Counted from the first letter of the stretch, positions 44,674 through 53,476 are shown. The stretch is 64,000 nucleotides of DNA from an uncultured Tateyamaria sp. (GCF_947496075.1 NZ_CANMBJ010000004.1:496001-560000); one strand, 5' to 3'. Numbers and translations are program-made. The notes: generated from the letters alone by a model not told the origin.

Positions 44674-45453
44674 TTATTGCACCCGCTCTATCATGGGCGT
44701 CTCGTTACCGCGCAGGGTCAAAACCTCAACGCCACTACCGGTGACCGCAACTGTATGTTCGAACTGAGCCGAGAGCTTTCTGTCTTTGGTTATGACTGTC
44801 CATCCGTCGCTCTCGGTTGTGACCATGCGACTGCCCCTATTGACCATCGGCTCGACGGTGAAAACCATGCCTTCGCGCAGCTTCAAGCCCGTTCCCGGTC
44901 GTCCGAAGTTCAGCACCTGCGGTTCCTCGTGCATCTCGCGACCGATGCCATGTCCGCAATATTCCCTTACAACAGAGCAACCGTTCTTTTTGGCGTATCT
45001 CGCGATGGCGAAGCCGATATCTCCCAAGTGTGCTCCTGGCCGCACCTGTCTTATGCCTTGCCACATTGCCTCTTGGGCGATCCGTACCAACCGTTTCGCA
45101 GCAGGTGGGGCATTGCCGACCAGATACGTCTTGCTTGAATCCGCTATGTAACCGTTCTTTTCGAGCGTGATATCGAAATTAACGATATCGCCGTCACGGA
45201 TGATTTCATTCGGGTTTGGTACGCCGTGACAAACAACGTGATTGATCGAACAATTCAGGACATATTCGAAACCATATTGGCCCTTACTCGCCGGACGGGC
45301 GTCGAGGTCGACGGTGATGAAACGGTCGACCAGATCGTTGACTTGCAATGTCGACATGCCTTCAAGCTTCTGTCTGTCCAGCATCTCGAATACCGACGCT
45401 AGCAATCTGCCGGACAGGCGCATCAGATCCAGTTCGTCGGGGGTTTTTACCAT
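44674..45453 (-). CDS. map: Type I methionine aminopeptidase
   Basis: A 259-residue cytosolic metalloprotease that removes initiator Met. All five metal ligands are visible: Asp in DIVNFDITLEKNGYIADSS (two), His in YCGHGIGREMHEEP, Glu in FTVEPM and Glu in AQFEHT. The start at 45453 is 1 nt after the stop of the ParD-like gene, so the pair is coupled. It may be a second copy beside a housekeeping map elsewhere. Pairing with an antitoxin-like gene makes a specialised role possible. Confidence 0.93.
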   Translation of the reverse strand: MVKTPDELDLMRLSGRLLASVFEMLDRQKLEGMSTLQVNDLVDRFITVDLDARPASKGQYGFEYVLNCSINHVVCHGVPNPNEIIRDGDIVNFDITLEKNGYIADSSKTYLVGNAPPAAKRLVRIAQEAMWQGIRQVRPGAHLGDIGFAIARYAKKNGCSVVREYCGHGIGREMHEEPQVLNFGRPGTGLKLREGMVFTVEPMVNRGSRMVTTESDGWTVITKDRKLSAQFEHTVAVTGSGVEVLTLRGNETPMIERVQ

Positions 45454-45454
45454 G

Positions 45455-45661
45455 TTACGCTGCCGCGACGTCCGCGACACGTACCTGCGCCGCTTCCAGC
45501 TGCATCTTCACGATGTCGTTGAAGGACAGGGTCGGGTTGGCTTCGGCCAACATGCCGATCTTCATCCAGAACTCTGCCTGCGCATTGATGGACCGGCACA
45601 GCACACTGCTGGCCCGACGGACCTCTTCATGTAGGTCGTCGTTGATTTTCACGATGCCCAT
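45455..45661 (-). CDS. ParD-like antitoxin-type protein
   Basis: A 68-residue protein, MGIVKINDDLHEEVRRASSV then SINAQAEFWMKIGMLAEANP and SFNDIVKMQLE, matching the ParD-like family (PF11903) annotated as type II antitoxin-like ribbon-helix-helix proteins. AGGAG lies about 6 nt before this ATG; the frame extends 26 codons upstream without a site. It is immediately followed by map, not by a ParE toxin. Confidence 0.82.
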   Translation of the reverse strand: MGIVKINDDLHEEVRRASSVLCRSINAQAEFWMKIGMLAEANPTLSFNDIVKMQLEAAQVRVADVAAA

Positions 45662-45801
45662 CTGCGTCTCCTCGAGCTCAAAATGTACGAATCGTATATG
45701 TTTCATATCATCATTGGTCGATCTGATGAAAAAAAACATAGTAGCTTGCGTTCACGAAAAGTATTGAGTCGGTTGGTTCCCACGATGGGCGATGCCGTAC
45801 A

Positions 45802-46644
45802 TCACCTCTTGCTCCAAACATCCGCATTGGCGGCGATGAACTCCTCCAGCGCGTGCGCTGGTCGTCCGGCCATGCGCGGCACGGCGTCAGTGATACGATC
45901 TTCTGAACCCGCAGCGATGTCAGCATCCATCTGTGCAAGTGTTTGGGCATAGGCTTCTGGCAGGCCGGATTGATCCCTATGTCGCGCGGCAAGCTCATCC
46001 ACGCTCAGGTGATGGTGCATGACCGGGCGCTTCAACACATCGCTGAGCGTCGCCGCCACATCATCATAACTGAGTGCCGCAGGTCCGGTCAGGATCATGT
46101 CGCCTGACACACATTCTGGCTGGGTCAATGCTTCGACTGCGACGGCTGCAATATCCTTTGCATCGATGAACCCGATCCGCCCTTGATCTGCCGCGGTGTA
46201 GATCGCGCCCTGATCGCGGATGGTCGCAAGGTGCTGGCCATCAGAGAAATTCTGCATGAACCATGTCGGACGCAGAACCACCCATTCCGGCGCGTGATCG
46301 CGCAGCCAGGCATGTACCGCGCCCATCATCGGCCCACCCGGTTCCAACGAGGATGCGCTGAGCAGGACGAAGCGTCTGACGCCATTGCGGATCGCGAGTT
46401 CCATGAACGGGATCATCACGGGCAACGGTTCAGCGATGCCACTTGGCGCGACGAGATAAATGCTTTTGACGTCTTCCAGCGCTGCCGCCCAGGTGGTCTC
46501 AATCATCCAATCGAAGCGGATGTGGTCTTTGGCGCCGGGATTGCGTGTTGCGACGCGATGCCGAAGGCCGCGGGCGGAAAGCCGAGCGGATACACGGCGT
46601 CCGGTCGTGCCGGTCCCGCCCGTGACAAGGATTGTATCAGGCAC
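45802..46644 (-). CDS. NmrA-type NAD(P)-binding protein
   Basis: A 280-residue atypical SDR starting VPDTILVTGGTGTTGRRVSARL from a GTG at 46644, with GGAGGG about 8 nt upstream and an 8-nt overlap with the NTF2-like gene. It lacks YxxxK and has the NmrA/azoreductase-like pattern (VLLSASSLEPGG, LRPTWFMQNF, DAKDIAAVAVEAL). Such proteins are redox sensors or quinone/azo reductases. It forms an operon with the NTF2-like gene and is divergent from a TetR gene. Confidence 0.82.
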   Translation of the reverse strand: MPDTILVTGGTGTTGRRVSARLSARGLRHRVATRNPGAKDHIRFDWMIETTWAAALEDVKSIYLVAPSGIAEPLPVMIPFMELAIRNGVRRFVLLSASSLEPGGPMMGAVHAWLRDHAPEWVVLRPTWFMQNFSDGQHLATIRDQGAIYTAADQGRIGFIDAKDIAAVAVEALTQPECVSGDMILTGPAALSYDDVAATLSDVLKRPVMHHHLSVDELAARHRDQSGLPEAYAQTLAQMDADIAAGSEDRITDAVPRMAGRPAHALEEFIAANADVWSKR

Positions 46645-47098
46645 GGGTAAAACCCTCCCCCTCAGGCTGGGGAACAGCGTCTCCGGTTGCAGCAAGCGTG
46701 ATCCGTGGATCCCAATAGTCGGCGTAATAGACAATTTTGCCGTCGCGCGTTTCGATCACCGATATCCATTTCTGATCGTAAGATGCACCGGTTCGGCCTT
46801 CGCCGCTGCCGCGAAACTCCAGCACGACTTTGTTGGGGTCCGCCATTTCGCTGACCCGCAGGTCAAAGAAATCGTCGATGCGAATCAGGTCGGGCAAAAC
46901 CATCAGGTAACGCTCCAACGCATCTCGACCGTCGATTCGGACAATGAATCCCGGCGGTGCATAGGGAGCCTCAAACACACAGTCCTCGGCGATCATGTCG
47001 AGGAACCCTTCCGCGCCCGGGGCAAGCCGGGCACCGAGCCCTTCACGCAATATGCCGGCGAGTCCTTCAAAACGGGTTTGCTGAGTGGTCATTGACAA
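46637..47098 (-). CDS. SnoaL/NTF2-like protein
   Basis: A 153-residue single-domain alpha+beta cone protein: FEGLAGILREGLGARLAPGAEGFLDMIAEDCVFEAPY and a C-terminal segment GKIVYYADYWDPRITL, as in the SnoaL-like/nuclear transport factor 2 fold. These can be isomerases, hydrolases or ligand carriers. It is the first gene of the pair with the NmrA-type gene and is divergent from TetR. Confidence 0.82.
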   Translation of the reverse strand: MSMTTQQTRFEGLAGILREGLGARLAPGAEGFLDMIAEDCVFEAPYAPPGFIVRIDGRDALERYLMVLPDLIRIDDFFDLRVSEMADPNKVVLEFRGSGEGRTGASYDQKWISVIETRDGKIVYYADYWDPRITLAATGDAVPQPEGEGFTRA

Positions 47099-47111
47099 AT
47101 CTCCTTTTTGG

Positions 47112-47168
47112 ATGGAACGCTATCGTATCGACCATATAGGAGATCAGCGGATGGAACGCAACCGTTCC
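47112..47168. promoter_or_regulatory. Repeated TetR operator candidates
   Basis: A perfect palindrome GGAACG-CAAC-CGTTCC (47153-47168) lies over the tetR start, and an imperfect relative GGAACG-CTAT-CGTATC (47114-47129) lies 39 nt upstream. The surrounding 24 nt are repeated at about 19 of 24 positions. They lie between the divergent NTF2-like and TetR genes and could be autoregulatory sites. Confidence 0.45.
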
Positions 47169-47780
47169 GACGAAAGTTTGGCAGCAAATGCATCTACGCG
47201 TGCGCCCAGCGGAGCGGCCGTGATGCGCTCGTCCGTGACCGATGCACTGACCCGCGCGTTTTTTGAGGAATGGGCGCAGACAGGTCTTGGTGCGCTTAGC
47301 CTGGAACGCGTCGCCAAGCGGGCCGGTGTTGGAAAGGCAGCGCTCTATCGCCGTTGGTCGTCAAAACAGGACATGGCGATCGAACTGATCAAGACGGTTG
47401 GCCTGAACCTCACACCCATCCCCGACAGCGGGTCGTTATTGGGGGACCTGCGGCTGATCCTGTTGTCGCTGCGCCAGACGCTTCGCCACCCGCTAGTCCG
47501 GCGCATTCTGCCCGACCTGCATGCCGAGATGGCCAGAACCAGCGCATTGAGCGCCGAGATAAGGAACACTCTGCAATATGAGCGCCGCGAACGCGGTAAG
47601 GTGATCGTCGATCGAGCCATCACACGTGGTGAACTAACCGCAAGTGCGGACCGCGACCTTGCCAACGATGCGCTGGCAAGCATCCTTTATTGGCGAGTCG
47701 TCGTGACCGGAGGTCGCGTCAGCAGGGTGGAAATAGACAAAATCGCACAGTTCATCGCTGCAGGTCTTGGCCGTCAGTGA
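47151..47780 (+). CDS. TetR-family transcriptional regulator
   Basis: A 209-residue regulator with N-terminal HTH (FFEEWAQTGLGALSLERVAKRAGVGKAALYRRWSSKQDM, about residues 36-74) and a helical C-terminal domain resembling TetR_C (PF16859-type) members. ATG at 47151 is favoured by AGGAG 8 nt upstream; ATG codons at 47085 and 47112 are in frame. It probably represses itself and the divergent NTF2/NmrA operon. Its 3' end overlaps the convergent AraC gene by 7 nt. Confidence 0.88.
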   Translation: MERNRSDESLAANASTRAPSGAAVMRSSVTDALTRAFFEEWAQTGLGALSLERVAKRAGVGKAALYRRWSSKQDMAIELIKTVGLNLTPIPDSGSLLGDLRLILLSLRQTLRHPLVRRILPDLHAEMARTSALSAEIRNTLQYERRERGKVIVDRAITRGELTASADRDLANDALASILYWRVVVTGGRVSRVEIDKIAQFIAAGLGRQ

Positions 47781-48733
47781 AGCAGGTCTGCATGCTCTTT
47801 GATCTCTCGCGCGTATTCTGTAGGTGGGCGTCCGACGATGCGGGTAAACGCCACGCTGAACGCGCTTGGAGAGCCATAGCCGACGCTGTAGGCGATCTCT
47901 GAAATAGAGCTGTTGCCGGCGCATAGCTTGTCCTTGGCCAACGACATCCGCCAGTTTTGCAGATATTCGATCGGCGCCATGCCAACCACGCGATTGAATT
48001 TCGCGAAGAAGGCCGACCGCGAAAGTGCGGCTTCGCGTGACAATTCATCGACAGTCCAGCCATGTATGGGGTCTTCGTGAATGAGGCGGATTGCCTGCGC
48101 GATCTGATCGTCAGCGAGCCCGCGCACAAGCCCCGAAAAGCCGCCTTCGTCTGGAAGGGCGCGAAAGGCTTCGATGCACAGGACTTCGAGCAGCCGATCA
48201 AGGATCACATCGCGCGCATTGCGCCGGTTTCGATACTCGTCGTCTACCAAACGCGCGAGCGCGGCCAAGCGATCATTTTTCCGGATAATGACAATCTGCG
48301 GCAAGAGCGAGACCAGCAAGGACGCGTCAGGCGAGCCGAAGAGGCAGTACCCGATCATCATCCTGACATTGATCGGCGCATCCGGGTCGCCCACGCGATA
48401 TTCTCCGCCAGACAGATCAACGGGAAGCGCCAAAAGGGCATCGCCGGTGACTTCGATCTTGCTCGATACCGTGAAATCGGCGGCCGAGGGGACCAACAGG
48501 AAGTCGCCAGCCTCGATGACGACTTCCGCCTGTCCATCCGGCTGGAATCGAAACCCTCCATCCAGCGCCAGTCCATAGAAGACCCGGTCCGTGACTTCAC
48601 GGCGTACACGCCAAGCGCCGCCACCATACACCAGCTTCATCGCGGCAGGCTGTGGCTGCAGCAGGGAAATCACATCGGTCAGTGGATCGGTCAAGACAAG
48701 ACTTTCGCGAATGAATGCCGGATTTTGAGCCAT
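47774..48733 (-). CDS. AraC-family regulator with cupin sensor domain
   Basis: A 319-residue protein: N-terminal cupin_6-type AraC-binding region (about 10-190; DPLTDVISLLQP at the start is typical of regulators beside short-chain dehydrogenases) and C-terminal double HTH (TVDELSREAALSRSAFFAKFNRVVGMAP; ISEIAYSVGYGSPSAFSVAFTRIVGRPP). It is divergent from the SDR/NmrA pair at 48800-50438 and likely controls it. Confidence 0.92.
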   Translation of the reverse strand: MAQNPAFIRESLVLTDPLTDVISLLQPQPAAMKLVYGGGAWRVRREVTDRVFYGLALDGGFRFQPDGQAEVVIEAGDFLLVPSAADFTVSSKIEVTGDALLALPVDLSGGEYRVGDPDAPINVRMMIGYCLFGSPDASLLVSLLPQIVIIRKNDRLAALARLVDDEYRNRRNARDVILDRLLEVLCIEAFRALPDEGGFSGLVRGLADDQIAQAIRLIHEDPIHGWTVDELSREAALSRSAFFAKFNRVVGMAPIEYLQNWRMSLAKDKLCAGNSSISEIAYSVGYGSPSAFSVAFTRIVGRPPTEYAREIKEHADLLH

Positions 48734-48799
48734 CGTTAGTACACACTCCGGCTGCTATTTTGTCAACAGAGGAGAACCAAACAGAAATAGGAGGTCTGA

Positions 48800-49573
48800 A
48801 TGAAAACCGTACTCATTACAGGGTGCTCCTCCGGATTCGGACTGGAGACAGCATTGTTCTTCCTTAGCAAAGAGTGGTCCGTCATCGCGACGATGCGCAC
48901 CCCACGCGAGGATCTGTTCCCGCCGAGCGACCGCCTACGGGTGCTACCACTGGACACGACCGATCCGGATAGCATCGCGGTCGCCATTGACGCTGCCGGT
49001 CCCATTGACGTGCTGGTCAACAACGCGGGCATCGGAATGCTGAGCGCTGTCGAGGGCCCCGACATGGCACACGTTCGCGCCATTTTTGAAACCAACACCC
49101 TTGGCACAATCGCCATGACCAAGGCGATCCTGCCTACGTTTCGGGAACGCGGCACAGGCGTGATTGTGAACGTCAATTCCAGCACAACGATGAAGCCGTT
49201 TCCGCTGTTTTCGTTCTACTCCGCCAGCAAGGCGGCGATCATCGCGTTCAGCGATTGCCTTGCGCTTGAAATAAAAGAGTTCGGCGTGAGGGTAAAAGTT
49301 GTCATTCCCGGGCAGGCCGAAACGCGCTTTGCCGAAAATGCGCAGTCGCGCGCATCGGACGGCATTCCCGCAGCCTATGCGGACTTCGCCAAAAAGACGT
49401 TTGCCGGTCTGGCTGCTCCCTCGGCCACAACGAAGATCGAAGACGTAACCGAAGCGATCTGGCGGGCTGCAACCGATCCGGACTGCCCTGACCACCTTCC
49501 TGCGGGTGCGGATGCCTGGGCCCTCGCCAACACGGCATCTCAAACCTCATCACCTCAAACCCAAACCAACTGA
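48800..49573 (+). CDS. SDR-family oxidoreductase
   Basis: A 257-residue SDR: MKTVLITGCSSGFGLETA, NNAGIG, VNSST and YSASKAA as catalytic YxxxK. The GCSSGFG cofactor motif and Arg after beta-2 (ATMRTPRE) favour NADP(H). AGGAGG sits upstream of the ATG. It is followed by an NmrA-type gene 16 nt downstream and faces an AraC gene. Confidence 0.92.
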   Translation: MKTVLITGCSSGFGLETALFFLSKEWSVIATMRTPREDLFPPSDRLRVLPLDTTDPDSIAVAIDAAGPIDVLVNNAGIGMLSAVEGPDMAHVRAIFETNTLGTIAMTKAILPTFRERGTGVIVNVNSSTTMKPFPLFSFYSASKAAIIAFSDCLALEIKEFGVRVKVVIPGQAETRFAENAQSRASDGIPAAYADFAKKTFAGLAAPSATTKIEDVTEAIWRAATDPDCPDHLPAGADAWALANTASQTSSPQTQTN

Positions 49574-49589
49574 TCGAAAGGAAAATCTC

Positions 49590-50438
49590 ATGTATCTTGT
49601 ATTTGGAGCAACAGGAAATGTCGGTGGCGAAGTCGCGACACAGCTCCTGCAAAAAGGCCATGGAGTGCGTGCCTTTGTCCGCGACGAAGCCCGTGCCAGG
49701 AAGCAACTGCCAGAGGGTATCGAATTTGCTGTCGGCGAACTTGATGACGCCAAAAGCATCGCAGAAGCGACACAGGGCGTGGAGGGCGTATTCTTCATGC
49801 AGGTCGGCCCATCCGTCGAGCAGGCGCAAAGTATGGTCGACGCGGCACATGCCGCCAACGTGAAACGGATCGCCCTGCTCTCATCGCTTGGGACCAGCCT
49901 GCAACCCTATCCAATGATCGGTGCCATGATTGCCGCGCGCGACGAAGTCTTCCACAAATCGGATCTGGATGTGACCTATCTACGGGCCAACGGGCTTATG
50001 TCAAACGCCCTGTGGTGGCTTGACGCGATCAGAAAAGAGGGCCGCGTGGTGGACGCGACCGATCCCGGCACCCTCGCAATCGTCGATCCCTATGACGTGG
50101 CGCGTATCGCCGTGCTGGCACTGACCGAGCAGGGCCATGCTGGCAAGGGATACATCCTGAACGGCCCCGAGGCCCTGAGCGCCCGCGAACAGGTCGCAAT
50201 CCTCTCTGACGTGATCGACCGACCCATCGAGTTCAAATCAGTTACGCCTGAGGAGCTTGAGCATCGACACATCGCGGACGGCATGCCAGAGCCAAATGCC
50301 AATGCCCTGCGCAACCTCAACGAGGTGTTCCGTGCGGGACGTGCTGGCTTTCTCGCCGATGACATCGCGAACCTATCCGGTACCGCGCCGCGCAGGTTCC
50401 GCAAATGGTGCGAAAAGCACGCGGACGAGTTTGCGTGA
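49590..50438 (+). CDS. NmrA-type NAD(P)H-binding protein
   Basis: A 282-residue atypical SDR: MYLVFGATGNVGGEVATQLL at the N-terminus, VRDEARARKQLPEG as NADP-binding basic loop, and DPYDVARIAVLAL. No YxxxK. Related to NmrA and NAD(P)H:quinone-type reductases such as YtfG. AAGGA lies about 8 nt before the ATG at 49590, which is preferred over an upstream in-frame start inside the previous gene. Confidence 0.87.
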   Translation: MYLVFGATGNVGGEVATQLLQKGHGVRAFVRDEARARKQLPEGIEFAVGELDDAKSIAEATQGVEGVFFMQVGPSVEQAQSMVDAAHAANVKRIALLSSLGTSLQPYPMIGAMIAARDEVFHKSDLDVTYLRANGLMSNALWWLDAIRKEGRVVDATDPGTLAIVDPYDVARIAVLALTEQGHAGKGYILNGPEALSAREQVAILSDVIDRPIEFKSVTPEELEHRHIADGMPEPNANALRNLNEVFRAGRAGFLADDIANLSGTAPRRFRKWCEKHADEFA

Positions 50439-50828
50439 CTTTGTAGCTGACTCGGCCCGACGTAGGGGTCCTGTCGATCCCTGCGTTAAAGTCGTTCCGG
50501 TGTTAGAGTATTAAAGCACGCCGATCCGGATGACGTGTGGGAAGCAGGTAAGCGGCTGGTTTTAGTACCATCGTGTTGTGAACACTGCAGATAGGCGGCT
50601 CGCCAACGGCGTCCAGCGCATGGAAGACATGACGCAGTTTAGCCGGTAGAAGGCCGTGGATGAGCTTTTAGTGAAGAATTTCTGCAACGCAGCCAATGTC
50701 AGCTTCGCTGATCGGACCGAAGAACTTTCAGATCATTCCTCTATATTGTCTCTCAGAAATAGAGGCTGATCGGGCGGTGTGTATTTTGTGTTCAAAGCGG
50801 GCCGTCAAGTCAGAGACTTTTGTCGACT
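50439..50828 (+). other. Intergenic region, probably decayed coding sequence
   Basis: About 390 nt with no intact gene. On the plus strand a stretch reading AVDELLVKNFCNAANVSF and continuing DRTEELSD looks protein-like but has stops and no start. Nothing was identified with confidence. Confidence 0.3.
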
Positions 50829-51797
50829 CTACTTGAAATCGACGTAGCCGTGGGAACTGGCGTGGCTCTGCAATTCGCTGCAAGCCACCGACCAAGCCTG
50901 ATCGCCCTCGCACAACGCTGAACGCAAATAGGCCCATGTCATGCGCTGGACGACCGCCAGGCGATCTGGATCCTCATCACTTGTTTCCTTGGCGTCGTAA
51001 CCTGAAACGCCTCCCAACCCGTGTTTTCCCCCGATCAGGGTCAACATGCTGTCTGCACCCGGTCCGTTACGGAATGGATCCCTGTACCAATCCGCCCCGC
51101 GAACGGTAAGATGCGCGGCCAGGTCGGCGTCACCAGCAACCACCAGCGTTTTTGTCGTCATATATGAGAAATCCGGATTCAGGGCCGAATAGTTCTCTCG
51201 CGCATTGTCGCTAAGGCTGTCGCCGCCGTTACCTGGGGCGGCCAGAAGTACGCCAACCTTGATGCGCGGCTCGATCATATTGACGTCCACCGCATCCGGA
51301 TCCTTTGGATCGGTCAACCGGGCACCAAGCAGCATGCCAACGGTCTGTCCGCCAAGGGAATGCCCGACCGCTGCGACTTTGTGGTGATCAAGGCGTCCGG
51401 CAATGGCCGGGATCGAAGCCTCAATATCTTCCAGATGATCAAGGATCATAGACATATCCTGAACGCGCGACCGCCAGAACAAGGGGCCGCGGGGTGCATC
51501 GGCCGGAAGGCCCGCAACCTTTGAATTTACGTGGGTCGGTTGAATTACGACAAAGCCGTGCGCGGCGTAGAAATTTGCAAGCGGAGCATAGCCGTCCTTG
51601 GAGGGGATGTAGAGAGAAGGTCCGTGGCCGTGCGACAGCAGAATAATCGGCAGGTCGTAGCCGGTTACAGGCGCGGTGATGCGCATTTCCAACGGCACGC
51701 CCCGATCTGGGGCCTCCAACGTCACCGGGTTGATGGAAATCGTTTGAGTGGGTTCATTGACGGGAATGTGACGAGCGTCGGTTATGAGGCTATTCAT
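50829..51797 (-). CDS. Alpha/beta hydrolase
   Basis: A 322-residue hydrolase with nucleophile elbow GHSLGG, an oxyanion region ILLSHGHGPSLYIPSKDGYAPLANFYAAHGF (split here: residues about 50-80) and a late His in GGKHGLGG. It resembles the chlorophyllase/PAF-acetylhydrolase-like group of dienelactone-type hydrolases. No signal peptide. The ATG at 51797 has GTGGAG close upstream. It is divergent from a TetR gene whose operators lie between the two. Confidence 0.85.
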   Translation of the reverse strand: MNSLITDARHIPVNEPTQTISINPVTLEAPDRGVPLEMRITAPVTGYDLPIILLSHGHGPSLYIPSKDGYAPLANFYAAHGFVVIQPTHVNSKVAGLPADAPRGPLFWRSRVQDMSMILDHLEDIEASIPAIAGRLDHHKVAAVGHSLGGQTVGMLLGARLTDPKDPDAVDVNMIEPRIKVGVLLAAPGNGGDSLSDNARENYSALNPDFSYMTTKTLVVAGDADLAAHLTVRGADWYRDPFRNGPGADSMLTLIGGKHGLGGVSGYDAKETSDEDPDRLAVVQRMTWAYLRSALCEGDQAWSVACSELQSHASSHGYVDFK

Positions 51798-52022
51798 TGC
51801 TCCACTCTCCTTTGCTGTAATTGGGATTGCCCTGAAGAGGGTCACGATGTCCGGGACAACCAAAACTGCCGCAACATCCCGTTATCTATGTCTGCTGGAT
51901 ACGGCCCGGCGGGTTCTGCCGCCTTTGTGGCTTGGGGGCTAGTGAATTGCGAATGGCAGTCATGGGGCATTCTCCTTTCATGTGAAATTTCTGGTCAGGA
52001 GGAACGAACCTCACTATAAAAA
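51798..52022 (-). other. Intergenic region with a 25-codon frameshift-like ORF
   Basis: Contains a minus-strand ORF at 51886-51963 (MTAIRNSLAPKPQRRQNPP...) with AGGAG 8 nt before its ATG. A one-base shift would continue as KAAEPAGPYPADID, a more protein-like ending, so this is probably the remnant of a disrupted gene start. No other feature is supported. Confidence 0.3.
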
Positions 52023-52092
52023 CGGAACGTTGCTCCGAATTCATATACGGAACACCGTTCCGTATGTCAATATTAAGCGGATCATCATTCCG
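52023..52092. promoter_or_regulatory. Three tandem CGGA-N7-TCCG operators
   Basis: Palindromic sites at 52023-52037, 52048-52062 and 52078-52092, with centres 25 and 30 nt apart. The middle one extends to ATACGGAAC-ACC-GTTCCGTAT, a perfect 9-3-9 inverted repeat. They precede the tetR start at 52114 and face the divergent hydrolase gene. They are probable binding sites of the adjacent TetR protein. Confidence 0.75.
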
Positions 52093-52113
52093 TTTTCTGT
52101 TTTGGAGACTGAA

Positions 52114-52761
52114 TTGAACCCGTCAAAAACAGACAATAAGAACGGCGCCAAGCCGATTAAACCAAGGGAAAAACGCGTCCGCGCAGACGCGCAGCGCAGC
52201 ACCGATGCGCTGCTGGAAGCCGCCAAGTCGGTCTTTGCAACATCGGGCGTCGACGCCCCGGTTCGCGAAGTCGCGGAAAAGGCGAGCGTGGGAATCGGTA
52301 CCGTCTACCGGAACTTCCCGCAGCGGTCGGACCTGATCGCTGGCGTATTCCGGCGGGAGGTGGACGCGTGCGTGGCCGAGGCGGAAAAGCTGTCAGGTGC
52401 GCACTTTCCGCTGGATGCGCTGTCGCGCTGGCTGCATCGCTACACCCTGTTCATCACGACCAAGAAGGGGCTGGCGTCCGCGCTGCATTCCGGCGATCCC
52501 GCCTTTGCTACCTTACCTGAATATTTCCGGAAAAACTTTGAACCAGCGCTCACCGCTTTGCTGGAGCGGGCGACAGACGCAGGAGACATCAATGGCGACG
52601 TCGAACCCTACGACTTGTTGCGGGCAATCGGGAACCTTTCGGTGGCATCCGGTGAGGATGGTGCGGATCATATCCGTCGCATGGTGGATCTCATGATCAG
52701 GGGGCTGCGATTTGGTGCGGCCGGTCCCGGCGGTCTTGATGCCCAACAGAACGATGTTTAG
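52114..52761 (+). CDS. TetR-family transcriptional regulator (TTG start)
   Basis: A 215-residue regulator with HTH VREVAEKASVGIGTVYRNFPQRSDLI and a TetR_C-type helical domain, of the kind found in YxaF/SCO4850-like regulators. No ATG lies at a sensible position; TTG at 52114 has GGAG 6 nt upstream and puts the HTH about 50 residues in. The longer frame from 51982 would run through the operators. It likely autoregulates and represses the divergent hydrolase. Confidence 0.85.
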   Translation: MNPSKTDNKNGAKPIKPREKRVRADAQRSTDALLEAAKSVFATSGVDAPVREVAEKASVGIGTVYRNFPQRSDLIAGVFRREVDACVAEAEKLSGAHFPLDALSRWLHRYTLFITTKKGLASALHSGDPAFATLPEYFRKNFEPALTALLERATDAGDINGDVEPYDLLRAIGNLSVASGEDGADHIRRMVDLMIRGLRFGAAGPGGLDAQQNDV

Positions 52762-53180
52762 CCAAAATGTAGCGTCCTGATGTATTCGCCCAGCATACCG
52801 ATAAAGCGACGGACCCGCACGTCCAACAGACGCCGGTGTGGATAGAGGGCAACGATGGGAACCATACCGAAACTCACCTGCGGCAGAACATGTTTGACGC
52901 GGCCCTGGGCATGGTACGTGGTCCCGTCCTCTTCGTGCAAAATCCAGCCTTGCCGCTCAGAGCAGCGCCTCACTTCGCAGCAAGGTCCGAACGACAAAGC
53001 CCTGATCGGGGGAGGTCACGGCAATGCGGACCGACAGATCAAAGCCCGCCTCGATGACATTGTCGACCCGGTCCGAAAAGCTCATCTCGATCTGTGTCTC
53101 CGGCCAATGCTCAAGATGACGATAGACCCAGCAGGCGGCGCCCAAGACCGTCAGGTGCAATGATCCGCAGCGTTCCGCGT
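52758..53180 (-). pseudogene. LysR-family regulator remnant
   Basis: Two fragments in different frames match a LysR effector domain: SLHLTVLGAACWVYRHLEHW followed by MSFSDRVDNVIEAGFDLSVRI, and then LPQVSFGMVPIVALYPHRRL with VRRFIGMLGEYI at the end. The HTH domain is missing, the middle of the effector domain is deleted, and the frame shifts near 52975. It stops close to where a RidA fragment begins on the other strand. Confidence 0.7.
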
Positions 53181-53200
53181 GGTATGCTGGAAGCGCCCGC

Positions 53201-53452
53201 AACACTGTCATCGGCGGCCTCAATAGCCACGCGGATAGCTTGCCAGTGTTCTTAAAGGCTACGACCGACAATATCGTTCAGATGCGCATCTACGTGACGG
53301 ACCTGCGCGCTGAGAAGCAGGAAATCGCTATTATCGAAGTTATCCGGTTTCTGAATGGTGCCCGGCCAAGCCTGACCGGCATTCGCGTTCAGGCCCTTGC
53401 AGGCCCAGACCTTCAGATCGAGGCCGAGATGGTGGTGCAGGTCAAAAGCTAA
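53201..53452 (+). pseudogene. RidA/YjgF-family C-terminal fragment
   Basis: Reads TTDNIVQMRIYVTDL, then RPSLTGIRVQALAGPDLQIE and AEMVVQ, the C-terminal half of a Rid-family enamine/imine deaminase. The N-terminal half and any proper start are absent; only a TTG at 53240 could serve. The fragment is next to and divergent from the LysR remnant, so both were probably truncated by one deletion. Confidence 0.65.
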
Positions 53453-53476
53453 TGCAAACCAGCGCCCAGTGATATT

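Noticed and set aside
53162-53200. Extension of the RidA fragment upstream
   Set aside because: The frame is open, but the residues do not continue Rid similarity and overlap the LysR remnant.
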